From NCBI GenBank assembly GCA_050874665.1, contig JBNMLC010000001.1:1-64000 (forward strand): 64,000 bases of DNA. The letters run 5' to 3'. The notes under the pieces are model-generated. The model was given only the letters and a program-made list of their open reading frames with translations. It did not search any database and was not told the DNA's origin. The first letter of the stretch is position 1. Every line of letters starts with the position of its first letter. A program made the position numbers and the translations under genes. Shown one piece after another: positions 52,067 to 60,844 of the stretch. This DNA comes from RUG11237 sp050874665 (GTDB lineage: Bacteria > Bacillota > Clostridia > Lachnospirales > Lachnospiraceae).

Positions 52067-53062
52067 ATGAAAGCAGGTAAAAAAATAATATTAGGACTTT
52101 TAGGGACAATAATTACAGCGACTGTTCTCTGTGGGTGTCAGGCAACAGAAGAGGCAGAGGAAAAGGGTGAGAATGACAAAATTAAAATTGTATGTGCTTC
52201 TTTCCCGGAATATGACTGGACAAGACAGATTGTCGGTGAGAAAAATGAGAAAGTGCAGCTTACTTTGATTGTAGATAATGGTGTAGATATTCATAACTAT
52301 CAGCCTTCGGTAGAAGATATGGTAGAAATTGATGCTTGCGATTTACTGGTTTATAATGGAGGAACTTCAGAACAATGGATAGAAGATGCAGTTGCAGACA
52401 GCAAAAAGCAGCCGCGAATGATTTCCATGATGAAAATTTTAGAAGAAGAGGTCGTAGAAGAAGAAATTGTAGAAGGCATGGAGGCTGAGGAAGAAGTTCA
52501 TGAAAGCGAAGCTTTAGAAGAGGAAACAGAGTATGATGAGCATGTATGGCTTTCCATAAAAAATGCTGAAAAGATGGTAAATGAGATTGCAAATGCATTG
52601 ATGGAATTAGATACAGAACAAAGTGCAATGTATACGGAAAATCAAGCAGCATATTTAGAGCAGTTAAAGGAGTTAGATAATTCCTATCAGGCTGCAGTAC
52701 AGGCAGCGAAAGGAAAGGTTCTGCTTTTTGGAGACCGTTTTCCATTCCGGTATTTAGTAAAAGATTATGGACTTACCTATTATGCAGCGTTTCCGGGATG
52801 TTCTGCAGAAACAGAGGCTAGTTTTGACACAATTATATTTTTGGCAGGCAAAGTAGATGAGTACAAGCTGCCATGTATTTTAACGATTGACGGTTCAGAC
52901 CAGAGTATTGCAGAAGCTATTCAGAACAATGCGAAAGGAAAGGTAGTTATAAAGAAGATGAATTCTCTTCAGGCGGTATCCGAGGCTCAGATAGAAGAAG
53001 GAACGACCTATCTTTTGACCATGAGAGAAAATTTAGAAGTATTAAAAGAAGCTTTACAGTAA
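52067..53062 (+). CDS. Zinc/manganese ABC importer, binding lipoprotein (ZnuA-like)
   Basis: The 331-aa cluster 9 binding protein has lipobox LCGC (~22-25). Metal ligands probably include His in DIHNYQPS (~77) and EHVWLS (~162), with a conserved GDRFPFRYLV (~223). A long Glu/Val-rich insert (about residues 125-157) precedes the second His, where zinc-specific proteins carry a His-rich loop; here it is acidic and nearly His-free. RBS AGGAGG precedes the ATG. Confidence 0.9.
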   Translation: MKAGKKIILGLLGTIITATVLCGCQATEEAEEKGENDKIKIVCASFPEYDWTRQIVGEKNEKVQLTLIVDNGVDIHNYQPSVEDMVEIDACDLLVYNGGTSEQWIEDAVADSKKQPRMISMMKILEEEVVEEEIVEGMEAEEEVHESEALEEETEYDEHVWLSIKNAEKMVNEIANALMELDTEQSAMYTENQAAYLEQLKELDNSYQAAVQAAKGKVLLFGDRFPFRYLVKDYGLTYYAAFPGCSAETEASFDTIIFLAGKVDEYKLPCILTIDGSDQSIAEAIQNNAKGKVVIKKMNSLQAVSEAQIEEGTTYLLTMRENLEVLKEALQ

Positions 53063-53078
53063 GTGAGGGAGAAGACGT

Positions 53079-53813
53079 ATGGCACAATTAAAATGCAGTG
53101 ATGTTTCACTGGGGTATGAAGGAAAAACAATTATCAGACACTTAGATTTTGAGGTGAATGCAGGGGACTATCTATGCGTCGTAGGAGAAAATGGTACAGG
53201 GAAAAGTACTTTGATCAAAACAATTCTGGGGCTTCGTCAGCCGTTATACGGGACAATTGAATTTGGAGAAGATTTAAAACCAACAGAAATCGGGTATCTT
53301 CCTCAACAGACGGTGGTACAGCGAGATTTTCCGGCGTCTGTCTGGGAGGTAGTGCTATCCGGAGTTTTAAATCATACGGGATTTCGTCCCTTTTATAATA
53401 GGAAGGAAAAGGAACGTGCAGAAGCAAATATGTTAAAACTGGGAATTGAAGATTTTAAAAACCGTTGTTATCGAGATTTATCCGGAGGACAGCAGCAAAG
53501 AGTACTGCTTGCCAGAGCTTTGTGCGCAGCAAAGAAAATGCTTTTACTGGATGAACCGGTGGCAGGACTAGATCCAAAGATTACATGTGAAATGTATGAA
53601 ATAATTCAGAAACTGAATCAAGAGGGGATTACGATTATCATGGTAAGTCATGATATGGCAGCCGCTTGTAATTATGCAGACCACATTCTGCATATTGCAC
53701 ACAAACCATTGTTTTTCGGAACAAAAGAAGATTATTTGAAGACGGAAACAGGAAAAGCGTTCACAGAATTAGTGAAAATGGAAGCGTTTGGAGATGAAGA
53801 AGATGATAGATAA
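53079..53813 (+). CDS. Metal ABC importer ATPase (ZnuC-like)
   Basis: The 244-aa ATPase has Walker A GENGTGKST (~38), signature LSGGQQQR (~137), Walker B MLLLDEPVAGLDP (~158) and switch His in VSHD. It lies 16 bp behind the binding protein gene and overlaps the permease gene by 11 bp. It powers metal uptake. Confidence 0.93.
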   Translation: MAQLKCSDVSLGYEGKTIIRHLDFEVNAGDYLCVVGENGTGKSTLIKTILGLRQPLYGTIEFGEDLKPTEIGYLPQQTVVQRDFPASVWEVVLSGVLNHTGFRPFYNRKEKERAEANMLKLGIEDFKNRCYRDLSGGQQQRVLLARALCAAKKMLLLDEPVAGLDPKITCEMYEIIQKLNQEGITIIMVSHDMAAACNYADHILHIAHKPLFFGTKEDYLKTETGKAFTELVKMEAFGDEEDDR

Positions 53814-54642
53814 ATTAACAGTATATTTTGAATATCCATTTGTAAAATATGCATTGCTGGTTGGCGTATTGATTGCACTTTGCGCTTCTTTGTTAGGCGT
53901 TATTTTGGTATTAAAGAGATTTTCGTTTATTGGTGACGGTCTCTCTCATGTGGCATTTGGTGCTATGGCAATTGCTGCGGTACTAAATCTGACCAATCAG
54001 ATGCTTATTGTATTTCCCGTTACTGTACTGTCTGCAATTTTGTTGTTGCGTGGCAGCCAGAATACAAAGATTAAGGGAGATGCCAGTCTGGCAATGATTT
54101 CTGTGGGAGCATTGGCGTTAGGGTATCTGCTTTTAAATGTATTTTCCACTTCTACCAATATTGCAGGTGATGTGTGTACTACACTGTTTGGTTCTACATC
54201 GATTTTAACTTTAAATATTATGGACGTTTGGTTATGTATTGCGATGTCTGTGGTGGTATTAGGAATGTTTGCACTCTTTTACCATAAGATTTTTGCGGTA
54301 ACATTTGATGAAAATTTTGCAAAGGCAACGGGAATGAAGGCGGATAGTTATAATTTGATGCTATCTGTCATTACAGCAGCAATTATTGTACTTGCAATGA
54401 AGCTGGTAGGTTCACTATTAATATCAGCATTGATTATTTTTCCCGCAATATCAGCTATGCGTGTGTTTAAAAGCTTTCGTATGGTAATGATTGCGGCAGC
54501 GCTCATTGCCGTAGTATGTGCTTTCCTCGGAATGCTGATTTCCATCTTATCCGCAACACCTGTGGGAGCAACCATAGTGGCTGTTAATATTGTTGCGTTT
54601 TGCATATTTAGTGGAATTTCCACTTTTATTCTGAAAAGGTAG
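53803..54642 (+). CDS. Metal ABC importer permease (ZnuB-like)
   Basis: The 279-aa ABC-3 family permease has about eight hydrophobic segments and the family signature region FSFIGDGLSHVAFGAMAI (~39) and VGSLLISALIIFPAISAM (~200). I place the start at ATG 53803, 9 bp after GGAG; TTG 53788 and ATG 53794 are in frame but poorly placed. It overlaps the ATPase gene by 11 bp. Confidence 0.9.
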   Translation: MIDKLTVYFEYPFVKYALLVGVLIALCASLLGVILVLKRFSFIGDGLSHVAFGAMAIAAVLNLTNQMLIVFPVTVLSAILLLRGSQNTKIKGDASLAMISVGALALGYLLLNVFSTSTNIAGDVCTTLFGSTSILTLNIMDVWLCIAMSVVVLGMFALFYHKIFAVTFDENFAKATGMKADSYNLMLSVITAAIIVLAMKLVGSLLISALIIFPAISAMRVFKSFRMVMIAAALIAVVCAFLGMLISILSATPVGATIVAVNIVAFCIFSGISTFILKR

Positions 54643-54651
54643 AGGGACAAC

Positions 54652-55047
54652 ATGTTGGTATTATTAATCGTAAATGCGATAGGATTATTATGTGGGTTTG
54701 GAAAACTCTATTCTTTCATGTATATAATATTTGGTGTGACTTGGACGGCATTCTTTTACCGGTATAGAAAGCTGACATGGAAATTGTACGAACGAATGGT
54801 GGAAACAGAGAGTATCTCTACCATTGTCGATGTACAATTTGTCAATTCCGTAGCTCTTGTTTTGGTGATGGTGATGATATATGACATGATTTATTTAAAG
54901 ACAGGTGGTGTGTGTGTCATAGCATCTGCTGTACAGTGCTTTGTTTTCCAAGTCATAGATACATTCACTATGTACTGTAACAAAAATCTGATATTGCTGA
55001 TAGGATTTATGGCGGAATTAATACTTGCGGTGGTATGTATTAGTTAA
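54652..55047 (+). CDS. Small membrane protein, unknown
   Basis: The 131-aa protein has about four hydrophobic segments and no recognised motif. It starts 9 bp after the metal permease gene, so it is likely the last gene of the metal-uptake operon. It might be an accessory subunit, but nothing in its sequence shows metal ligands beyond scattered Cys. Confidence 0.6.
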   Translation: MLVLLIVNAIGLLCGFGKLYSFMYIIFGVTWTAFFYRYRKLTWKLYERMVETESISTIVDVQFVNSVALVLVMVMIYDMIYLKTGGVCVIASAVQCFVFQVIDTFTMYCNKNLILLIGFMAELILAVVCIS

Positions 55048-55085
55048 AAATGCGTCCGAAATACATGGTATTCTTAAGAAAAATC

Positions 55086-55094
55086 TGATATACT
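55086..55094 (+). promoter_or_regulatory. Extended -10 promoter of the DUF4250 gene
   Basis: TGA-TATACT, an extended -10, lies 48 bp before the ATG at 55142; no good -35. Confidence 0.4.
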
Positions 55095-55141
55095 ATATCC
55101 GAAAAATCAGAGAACAATAAAGAGAGAAAAGAGGAATCCAT

Positions 55142-55315
55142 ATGGTACCGAAAGATCCAGTGATGTTATTAAGTTTTGTAAATACTCAGTTAAGAGATCA
55201 TTATAATACGTTAGAGGAATTCTGCAGCGTTTATGATGTGCAAAAAGAAAACATAATAGAAACACTAAAAAGTATCGATTACGAATATGAAGAAAGTCAG
55301 AATCAATTTGTATAG
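55142..55315 (+). CDS. DUF4250 protein
   Basis: The 57-aa protein reads MVPKDPVMLLSFVNTQLRDH at its start and ends in NQFV, the full pattern of DUF4250, a small helix-turn-helix-like family common in Clostridia. RBS AGAGGAA lies before the ATG. Function unknown; it may be joined with the corrinoid activator gene that starts 8 bp later. Confidence 0.85.
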   Translation: MVPKDPVMLLSFVNTQLRDHYNTLEEFCSVYDVQKENIIETLKSIDYEYEESQNQFV

Positions 55316-55323
55316 GTAGTGCT

Positions 55324-57207
55324 ATGAAAAATATACAGAGTCAGTACAAATTAAATATTCAGCTTGATAAAGAGGTTGTGTTAGAAAGGCTTCAGGGGAA
55401 TAAAACGGAAGTATTGTACAGGGAACTAAGCCAAAGCTTCGAACAGTTACTTCCGAAATTTTTGCAGATGATACAGCCGGAATACAGACTCGAACTAGAG
55501 CTGGAGCAAAAGAAAGCCTATGTTTTGTTGACTTTGGGTAGTGCGATTACAGAATATATTGAATTACAGATGCAGCAAGGAAATGTGATGGATGCACTTA
55601 TGCTTGATACGATGGCGGATACGTATTTGTTTCAAATGGATGCAGAACTTCCGTCATTGACCAAAGAAGTATTTGCGGAGAAGAAACTTGGTGTGGAAAA
55701 GCGTTTAGAACCGGGAGTAGATATAGAATTAAAACAACAATGTGTTATCTATGAAAAGGTGAAGAGAGAGAATGACTTTATTTATATGACAAAGGGTTAT
55801 ATGTTTGAACCAGTAAAGACCTTTGGCTATATTTTACAGTTGACAGAGAATCAGCAAGTATTTCAGATGCAGCATGATTGTAGTAAGTGTAGTAACTTGA
55901 AGTGTAAAATGCGGGGAAAAGTGCAGATGGAAATGAATGCTGCAAAGAGCTTTTCCGTTATTACTGCGGGCACTGCCATGTCTGACAGCAGAGAAGAGAA
56001 CTTACAGCCTCCATACCAGATTGCAGTGGATTTAGGAACCACCACCATTGCGATGCAATTGTTATCAGGGGAAAGGGCTGTTCCGGTAAAAACGTATACA
56101 GCCGTGAATTCTTGCAGGCGGTATGGTGCAGATGTGATTACCAGAATACAAAATGCTATTCATGGGGGACTTCCGATACTGCAAAAGCTTTCGAAAGAAG
56201 ATATATTAGCAGGAGTTAGAATGCTTTGTAAAGAAGCAGGAATTTCTCCGAAAGAAATTCAGCGAATCGGAATTGCAGGAAATACTACGGTAAGCCAGAT
56301 TTTATTAGGGAAAGATGTAACTGCACTTGCTTCTTACCCATTTACCCCGGCATATCATTCCTTTCAGTCCCTTTCCTTTGAGCAGATGTTTGAAAGTCTG
56401 GAATCAAAAGCTAAAGTGATGATATTTCCACCGATTTCCGGATTTGTGGGCGGAGATATCGTAGCCGGATTATTTCAATGTGGATATCTTGAAAAAAAAC
56501 GTCCTGCAATGTTGATAGATATTGGAACGAACGGTGAGATGGCAATTGGTGATGGAGAACGAATTTTATGCACCTCGGTGGCGGCAGGGCCTGCGTTTGA
56601 AGGTGGCGGACTTCGGTGCGGAGTGGGAAGCATCAGTGGGGCAGTTAGTTCCTTCGAACTGCAGGAAAATGCAAGAAAAGTTACCACCATTAACCATGCA
56701 ACGCCTGTGGGCATTTGTGGAACCGGAATGGTCGAAATTTTATCTGAACTAAAGGACAGGAGAATTTTAACGGCTGATGGAAATTTAGCAGAGCGGTATT
56801 TAGAATCAGGTTATGAGATTGCAAGAAATGACCAGGGGCAGAGTATTTGTGTATATCAACAAGATATTAGAGAGTTACAGTTAGCAAAAGCAGCCATTGG
56901 GGCAGGCATCGAACTTTTAGTCAAAAGTTATGGAAGGACATATAGAGAGATTCCAGAGGTATTGATTGCAGGCGGTTTTGGGTATCGCATGAATATACGA
57001 AAGGCGGTTAATATAGGAATTTTTCCAAGAGAATTTTTGGGGAAAATGAAAGCAGTAGGGAATACCTCTCTGGCTGGTGTGGAAAGCTTTTTGCGGGATC
57101 AGGAGGCAGAAGAGAAAATAATCAGACTGGCAGGAGCAGCAAAAGAGGTGGTGCTTGCGAAAACAGAGGAATTTGAAACAACTTATGTAAATCATTTGAA
57201 GCTGTAG
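55324..57207 (+). CDS. Corrinoid activator: MetH-activation-like domain fused to ASKHA ATPase
   Basis: The 627-aa protein combines two parts. The N-terminal ~200 residues resemble the B12-dependent methionine synthase activation fold: LMLDTMADTYLFQMDAE (~98), YMFEPVKTFGYI (~160), then HDCSKCSNLKC (three Cys, ~185-192). From ~232 comes the DUF4445/ASKHA ATPase of reductive activators of corrinoid enzymes (RACE): phosphate loop VDLGTTTIAM, GGDIVAGLFQCG, DIGTNGEMAIG, AAGPAFEGGG and AGGFG. Usual RACE proteins carry an N-terminal 2Fe-2S ferredoxin domain, which is missing here. It may re-reduce inactive Co(II) corrinoid with ATP. No corrinoid enzyme is encoded nearby. Confidence 0.8.
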   Translation: MKNIQSQYKLNIQLDKEVVLERLQGNKTEVLYRELSQSFEQLLPKFLQMIQPEYRLELELEQKKAYVLLTLGSAITEYIELQMQQGNVMDALMLDTMADTYLFQMDAELPSLTKEVFAEKKLGVEKRLEPGVDIELKQQCVIYEKVKRENDFIYMTKGYMFEPVKTFGYILQLTENQQVFQMQHDCSKCSNLKCKMRGKVQMEMNAAKSFSVITAGTAMSDSREENLQPPYQIAVDLGTTTIAMQLLSGERAVPVKTYTAVNSCRRYGADVITRIQNAIHGGLPILQKLSKEDILAGVRMLCKEAGISPKEIQRIGIAGNTTVSQILLGKDVTALASYPFTPAYHSFQSLSFEQMFESLESKAKVMIFPPISGFVGGDIVAGLFQCGYLEKKRPAMLIDIGTNGEMAIGDGERILCTSVAAGPAFEGGGLRCGVGSISGAVSSFELQENARKVTTINHATPVGICGTGMVEILSELKDRRILTADGNLAERYLESGYEIARNDQGQSICVYQQDIRELQLAKAAIGAGIELLVKSYGRTYREIPEVLIAGGFGYRMNIRKAVNIGIFPREFLGKMKAVGNTSLAGVESFLRDQEAEEKIIRLAGAAKEVVLAKTEEFETTYVNHLKL

Positions 57208-57261
57208 ATAGAAACATATTTTAAAGACTTTGGGAGTAAAATGTAATAAGAGTAGTGCAGG

Positions 57262-57996
57262 ATGGGAAATGTGCAGAGCATGAAAGATGATAAGAAGCTG
57301 TTACGGCTGTTAGGTTGCATAAATATCATTCTGTTGTTATTTCAAATTCTGTTTGTTTCAGATACTTCGGTTGGAAGTTTTAAGGATTACAGTGTATCCA
57401 GACAACGAGCGGAGACGAATAAAGAACAAATCGAGACAGAAAAGAAAAAGATTGCACTTACATTCGATGATGGACCTCATGAAAAGTACACACCAATGCT
57501 TTTAGATGGTCTGAAGGAACGAAATGTAAGGGCAAATTTTTTTTTGATGGGAAAGAATGCAGAAGCCTATCCGGATATTGTAAAACGTATGAAAAAAGAG
57601 GGGCATATCATAGGAAATCACAGCTATTCGCACGTACAATTAAATGCGATGAAAGAGGTGGAGGCCTGCCAGGAAATGACAAAGGCAAACAGCATTCTGG
57701 AGGAAATTACCGGAGAGATACCAAATTATGTAAGACCGCCGTTTGGGGCATGGAGCCATAATCTGGATTGTATTACCAACATGATTGTGGTGTTGTGGGA
57801 CGTAGATCCGTTAGACTGGCAATGTCAAAACAAAGAACTGGTTGTAAAAAGAGTGGTGTCAAAAGTAAAGGAAGGTGATATAATACTGTTGCATGATTCC
57901 TACCGGAGTACAGTGGAGGCAACGTTTGAAATTATTGATACACTGGAAAAGGAAGGATACGAATTTGTAACTTTAGATGAGATTCTTTTAGAATAA
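57262..57996 (+). CDS. Membrane-anchored polysaccharide deacetylase
   Basis: The 244-aa protein has one hydrophobic segment (~16-33) and a NodB domain: ALTFDDGPH (~68) with catalytic Asp and metal Asp, HSYSH (~114) with two metal His, RPPFGAW (~150) and LLHDSY (~212). The motifs are complete, so a peptidoglycan or chitin-like N-deacetylase outside the cell is likely. Start is uncertain: ATG 57262 has only a weak RBS and GTG 57271 or ATG 57280 are possible. Confidence 0.9.
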   Translation: MGNVQSMKDDKKLLRLLGCINIILLLFQILFVSDTSVGSFKDYSVSRQRAETNKEQIETEKKKIALTFDDGPHEKYTPMLLDGLKERNVRANFFLMGKNAEAYPDIVKRMKKEGHIIGNHSYSHVQLNAMKEVEACQEMTKANSILEEITGEIPNYVRPPFGAWSHNLDCITNMIVVLWDVDPLDWQCQNKELVVKRVVSKVKEGDIILLHDSYRSTVEATFEIIDTLEKEGYEFVTLDEILLE

Positions 57997-58007
57997 AGAG
58001 GATGAAA

Positions 58008-59333
58008 ATGGATTTATTTAGTTATATGCGGGAAGAAAATTTAAAAAGGGAATCACCATTGGCTGCAAGAATGCGCCCAGAAACGTTAGAGGAAGTGGTG
58101 GGACAGCAGCACATTATTGGCAGGGGAAAGCTGTTATATCGTGCCATAAAGGCAGATAAGCTTAGTTCTGTTATATTTTATGGACCGCCGGGGACAGGGA
58201 AAACAACTCTTGCTAAGGTAATTGCCAATACCACCAGTGCAGAATTTACCCAGATAAATGCTACCGTGGCTGGGAAAAAAGACATGGAAGCCGTAGTGGA
58301 ACAGGCGAAAAATAATCTTGGTATGTATGGCAAAAAAACGATTTTGTTTGTAGATGAAATTCACAGATTTAATAAAGGACAGCAGGATTACCTGTTACCT
58401 TTTGTAGAGGACGGAACGCTGATTTTAATTGGTGCAACTACAGAAAATCCTTATTTTGAGGTAAATGGAGCATTAATATCCCGCTCTATTATTTTCGAGC
58501 TGCATTCTTTAGAAAAGGAAGATATTAAAAAGCTTCTGTATCGTGCAGTAGAGAATGAACAAAAGGGGATGGGAGCTTATCATGCAGAGCTTACAGCGGA
58601 GGCTGCGGAATTTCTGGCAGACATATCGAATGGAGATGCAAGAATGGCACTGAATGCGATTGAGCTTGGCATTATGACAACAGAACGTGCAGAAGACGGG
58701 AAGATTAAGATTACATTGGAAGTGGCTGAGGACTGTATCCAGAAACGTGTCATACGTTATGATAAGACAGGTGATAACCATTATGATACGATTTCGGCAT
58801 TTATTAAAAGTATGCGGGGGTCTGACCCGGATGCGGCAATCTATTATCTGGCAAAAATGCTTTATGCAGGTGAAGATATTAAATTCATTGCCAGAAGAAT
58901 TATGATATGTGCTTCGGAAGATGTGGGAAATGCAGACCCACAGGCATTGCAGGTGGCAGTGGCAGCAGCACAGGCGGTAGAGCGTATTGGTATGCCGGAA
59001 GCACAGATTATATTATCACAGGCAGTTTCTTATGTGGCAACAGCACCAAAGAGTAATGCTGCCTGCAATGCAATTTTTAAAGCAATGGATGTAGTAAAAA
59101 CTACAAAAACAGCGACAATTCCTCCACATTTGCAGGACGCACATTATCAAGGTGCGGCAAAGCTAGGGCATGGAGTGGGTTATAAATATGCACATGATTA
59201 TAAAAATCATTATGTAAAACAACAATATCTTCCGGATGAATTGACAGGCGAGGTGTTCTATGAGCCTTCAGATAACGGATATGAGAAGCATATAAAAGAA
59301 CATATGGATAGAATAAGAAGAGAGGCAGAGTAA
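58008..59333 (+). CDS. rarA: Replication-associated recombination ATPase RarA
   Basis: The 441-aa AAA+ protein (RarA/MgsA/WRNIP1 family) acts at stalled replication forks. It begins with PLAARMRPETLEEVVGQQHI, Walker A GPPGTGKTT (~60), Walker B LFVDEIHRFNKGQQD (~111), then the tetramerisation and MgsA_C regions with DGNHYDTISAFIKSMRG-like DNHYDTIS (~258). ATG 58008 lies 6 bp after AGAGG and is preferred over ATG 58002. It starts 11 bp behind the deacetylase gene. Confidence 0.95.
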   Translation: MDLFSYMREENLKRESPLAARMRPETLEEVVGQQHIIGRGKLLYRAIKADKLSSVIFYGPPGTGKTTLAKVIANTTSAEFTQINATVAGKKDMEAVVEQAKNNLGMYGKKTILFVDEIHRFNKGQQDYLLPFVEDGTLILIGATTENPYFEVNGALISRSIIFELHSLEKEDIKKLLYRAVENEQKGMGAYHAELTAEAAEFLADISNGDARMALNAIELGIMTTERAEDGKIKITLEVAEDCIQKRVIRYDKTGDNHYDTISAFIKSMRGSDPDAAIYYLAKMLYAGEDIKFIARRIMICASEDVGNADPQALQVAVAAAQAVERIGMPEAQIILSQAVSYVATAPKSNAACNAIFKAMDVVKTTKTATIPPHLQDAHYQGAAKLGHGVGYKYAHDYKNHYVKQQYLPDELTGEVFYEPSDNGYEKHIKEHMDRIRREAE

Positions 59334-59337
59334 AGTT

Positions 59338-59378
59338 AAAAAATGGTTACGCGGGCACTTATAAGCGTCTGCGTAACC
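59338..59378 (-). terminator. Terminator of the DUF4364 gene
   Basis: On the minus strand GGTTACGC pairs with GCGTAACC with four more inner pairs (two G-U), followed by A and six T. It may also stop rarA messages partly from the plus side. Confidence 0.8.
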
Positions 59379-59405
59379 AAAAATGTGAATCGAATATACA
59401 ATCTT

Positions 59406-59921
59406 TTATTTCAGCAGTTCACTCATAATATAGGCATAAATAGGCTGACTGCTTTGTTCCCAATTTCTGCATACATTTTCAGCATCTTCTAAAGTCGGTA
59501 CCGTAACAGTTAAATCGATTAATGGAGAAGTTTTTTCCATTACACGGCAACGGACAGCATATTCATTATCTGAATTTTTTCCAAAATCAGCTAAAACAGA
59601 GCGTTCATCATATAGTTTATAGCCGTGGCTTTTGATGTAAGAGGTGATATCTTCTTTGATTTCTTCTGAGATTCTGTTTTCAAAAAAACCAAGAGTCTGG
59701 CTGCCTTCTTCTGTAATGTTATAAAGAGAATTCTTGGAAGAAGCATCTACACGAATGAGTTTCACTTCTAAAAGTTCGGCTAAGGCCTGTTGTAATGTCA
59801 GATAATCGGTATATTCTTTTTCTAAAATAAAATCTGTAATCTGGCTGTTGGAAAGCGAAAAATTCACTTTGCTTAACATATAAAGTATAATTAATTTGTA
59901 TAGAGTAAATGGTTCTGACAT
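59406..59921 (-). CDS. DUF4364 protein (MarR-like winged helix)
   Basis: The 171-aa protein has a winged-helix N-terminal half (LYKLIILYMLSKVNFSLSNSQI) and a mixed C-terminal half, the layout of DUF4364, a Clostridia family of probable transcription regulators. It follows the radical SAM gene by 11 bp and is the last gene of a three-gene minus-strand operon. Target unknown. Confidence 0.85.
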   Translation of the reverse strand: MSEPFTLYKLIILYMLSKVNFSLSNSQITDFILEKEYTDYLTLQQALAELLEVKLIRVDASSKNSLYNITEEGSQTLGFFENRISEEIKEDITSYIKSHGYKLYDERSVLADFGKNSDNEYAVRCRVMEKTSPLIDLTVTVPTLEDAENVCRNWEQSSQPIYAYIMSELLK

Positions 59922-59932
59922 GGTTAACCCCC

Positions 59933-60844
59933 TTATCTGTTTTTTCCCTGCCAGGTATTTCGCAGTTTGAATTCCTGAGTTATGGTATTTAGTACCCGCT
60001 TCTTATCACAGCTCCAGAGTGGTGCAATCATAAGATGTTTCGGTCCGTCCCCTGTGATTCTATGTATTACTATGTTTTGTGGAAGACGTTCCACAATAGA
60101 TACTACAATATCAGTATACTGTGAAAGTTCCAAAACTTCAAACTTATTTTGAAAAAAATCTTCAGCAAGGTCAGTTCCTTTTAATATATGCAGCAATTGT
60201 AATTTTATTCCTTGTATTGGCAAGGACGCAATATAATTAGCTGTCTCTAACATATCTTCTTTGCCTTCTCCCGGTAGTCCCAAAATCATATGTACAATTA
60301 CCTCAATTCCGGCGTTTGTCAGTCGCTTTACAGCATCGTCAAAACAAGAGAGCGGATAGCCGCGGCGAATATATTTGGCAGTTGTTTCGTGGATTGTCTG
60401 GAGACCTAATTCAACCCAGACTGGTTTTATGGCGGACAATTCATGCAAAAGGCAGATTACATCATCAGAAAGACAGTCAGGACGTGTAGCGATAGAAAGA
60501 ATCTTAATATCCGGATGAGAAATGGCTTCGGTAAAAATTTTACGAAGATAAGAAAGGGGAGCATAGGTATTGGTATAAGCCTGAAAGTAAGCAATATAAC
60601 TGTTCCCCTTTAATTTATGCTGTACACGCATTTTAGCGGCTGCAATCTGTTGAGCAATGGAATCCGTGGGATTTGCTGCAAATTCGCCGGAACCTCCTGC
60701 GCTACAGAAGATGCACCCTCTGTTATCAAGGGTGCCGTCTCTGTTTGGGCAGGAAAGACCGGCATTTAAGGAAAGTTTATAAAGCTTTTCGCCGTAAGTA
60801 TCTCTTAAATAGGTATTTAATGAATAATAAGGCTGATTCATCAT
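59933..60844 (-). CDS. TIGR01212-type radical SAM protein
   Basis: The 303-aa protein has its iron-sulfur Cys in AGLSCPNRDGTLDNRGCIFC (~29-47), an unusual spacing typical of the YhcC/TIGR01212 group, and NTYAPLSYLRKI plus ATRPDCL further on. The family is linked to tRNA or sulfur-related modification but the reaction is not settled. Its ATG overlaps the malic enzyme stop (TAATG). Confidence 0.9.
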   Translation of the reverse strand: MMNQPYYSLNTYLRDTYGEKLYKLSLNAGLSCPNRDGTLDNRGCIFCSAGGSGEFAANPTDSIAQQIAAAKMRVQHKLKGNSYIAYFQAYTNTYAPLSYLRKIFTEAISHPDIKILSIATRPDCLSDDVICLLHELSAIKPVWVELGLQTIHETTAKYIRRGYPLSCFDDAVKRLTNAGIEVIVHMILGLPGEGKEDMLETANYIASLPIQGIKLQLLHILKGTDLAEDFFQNKFEVLELSQYTDIVVSIVERLPQNIVIHRITGDGPKHLMIAPLWSCDKKRVLNTITQEFKLRNTWQGKNR

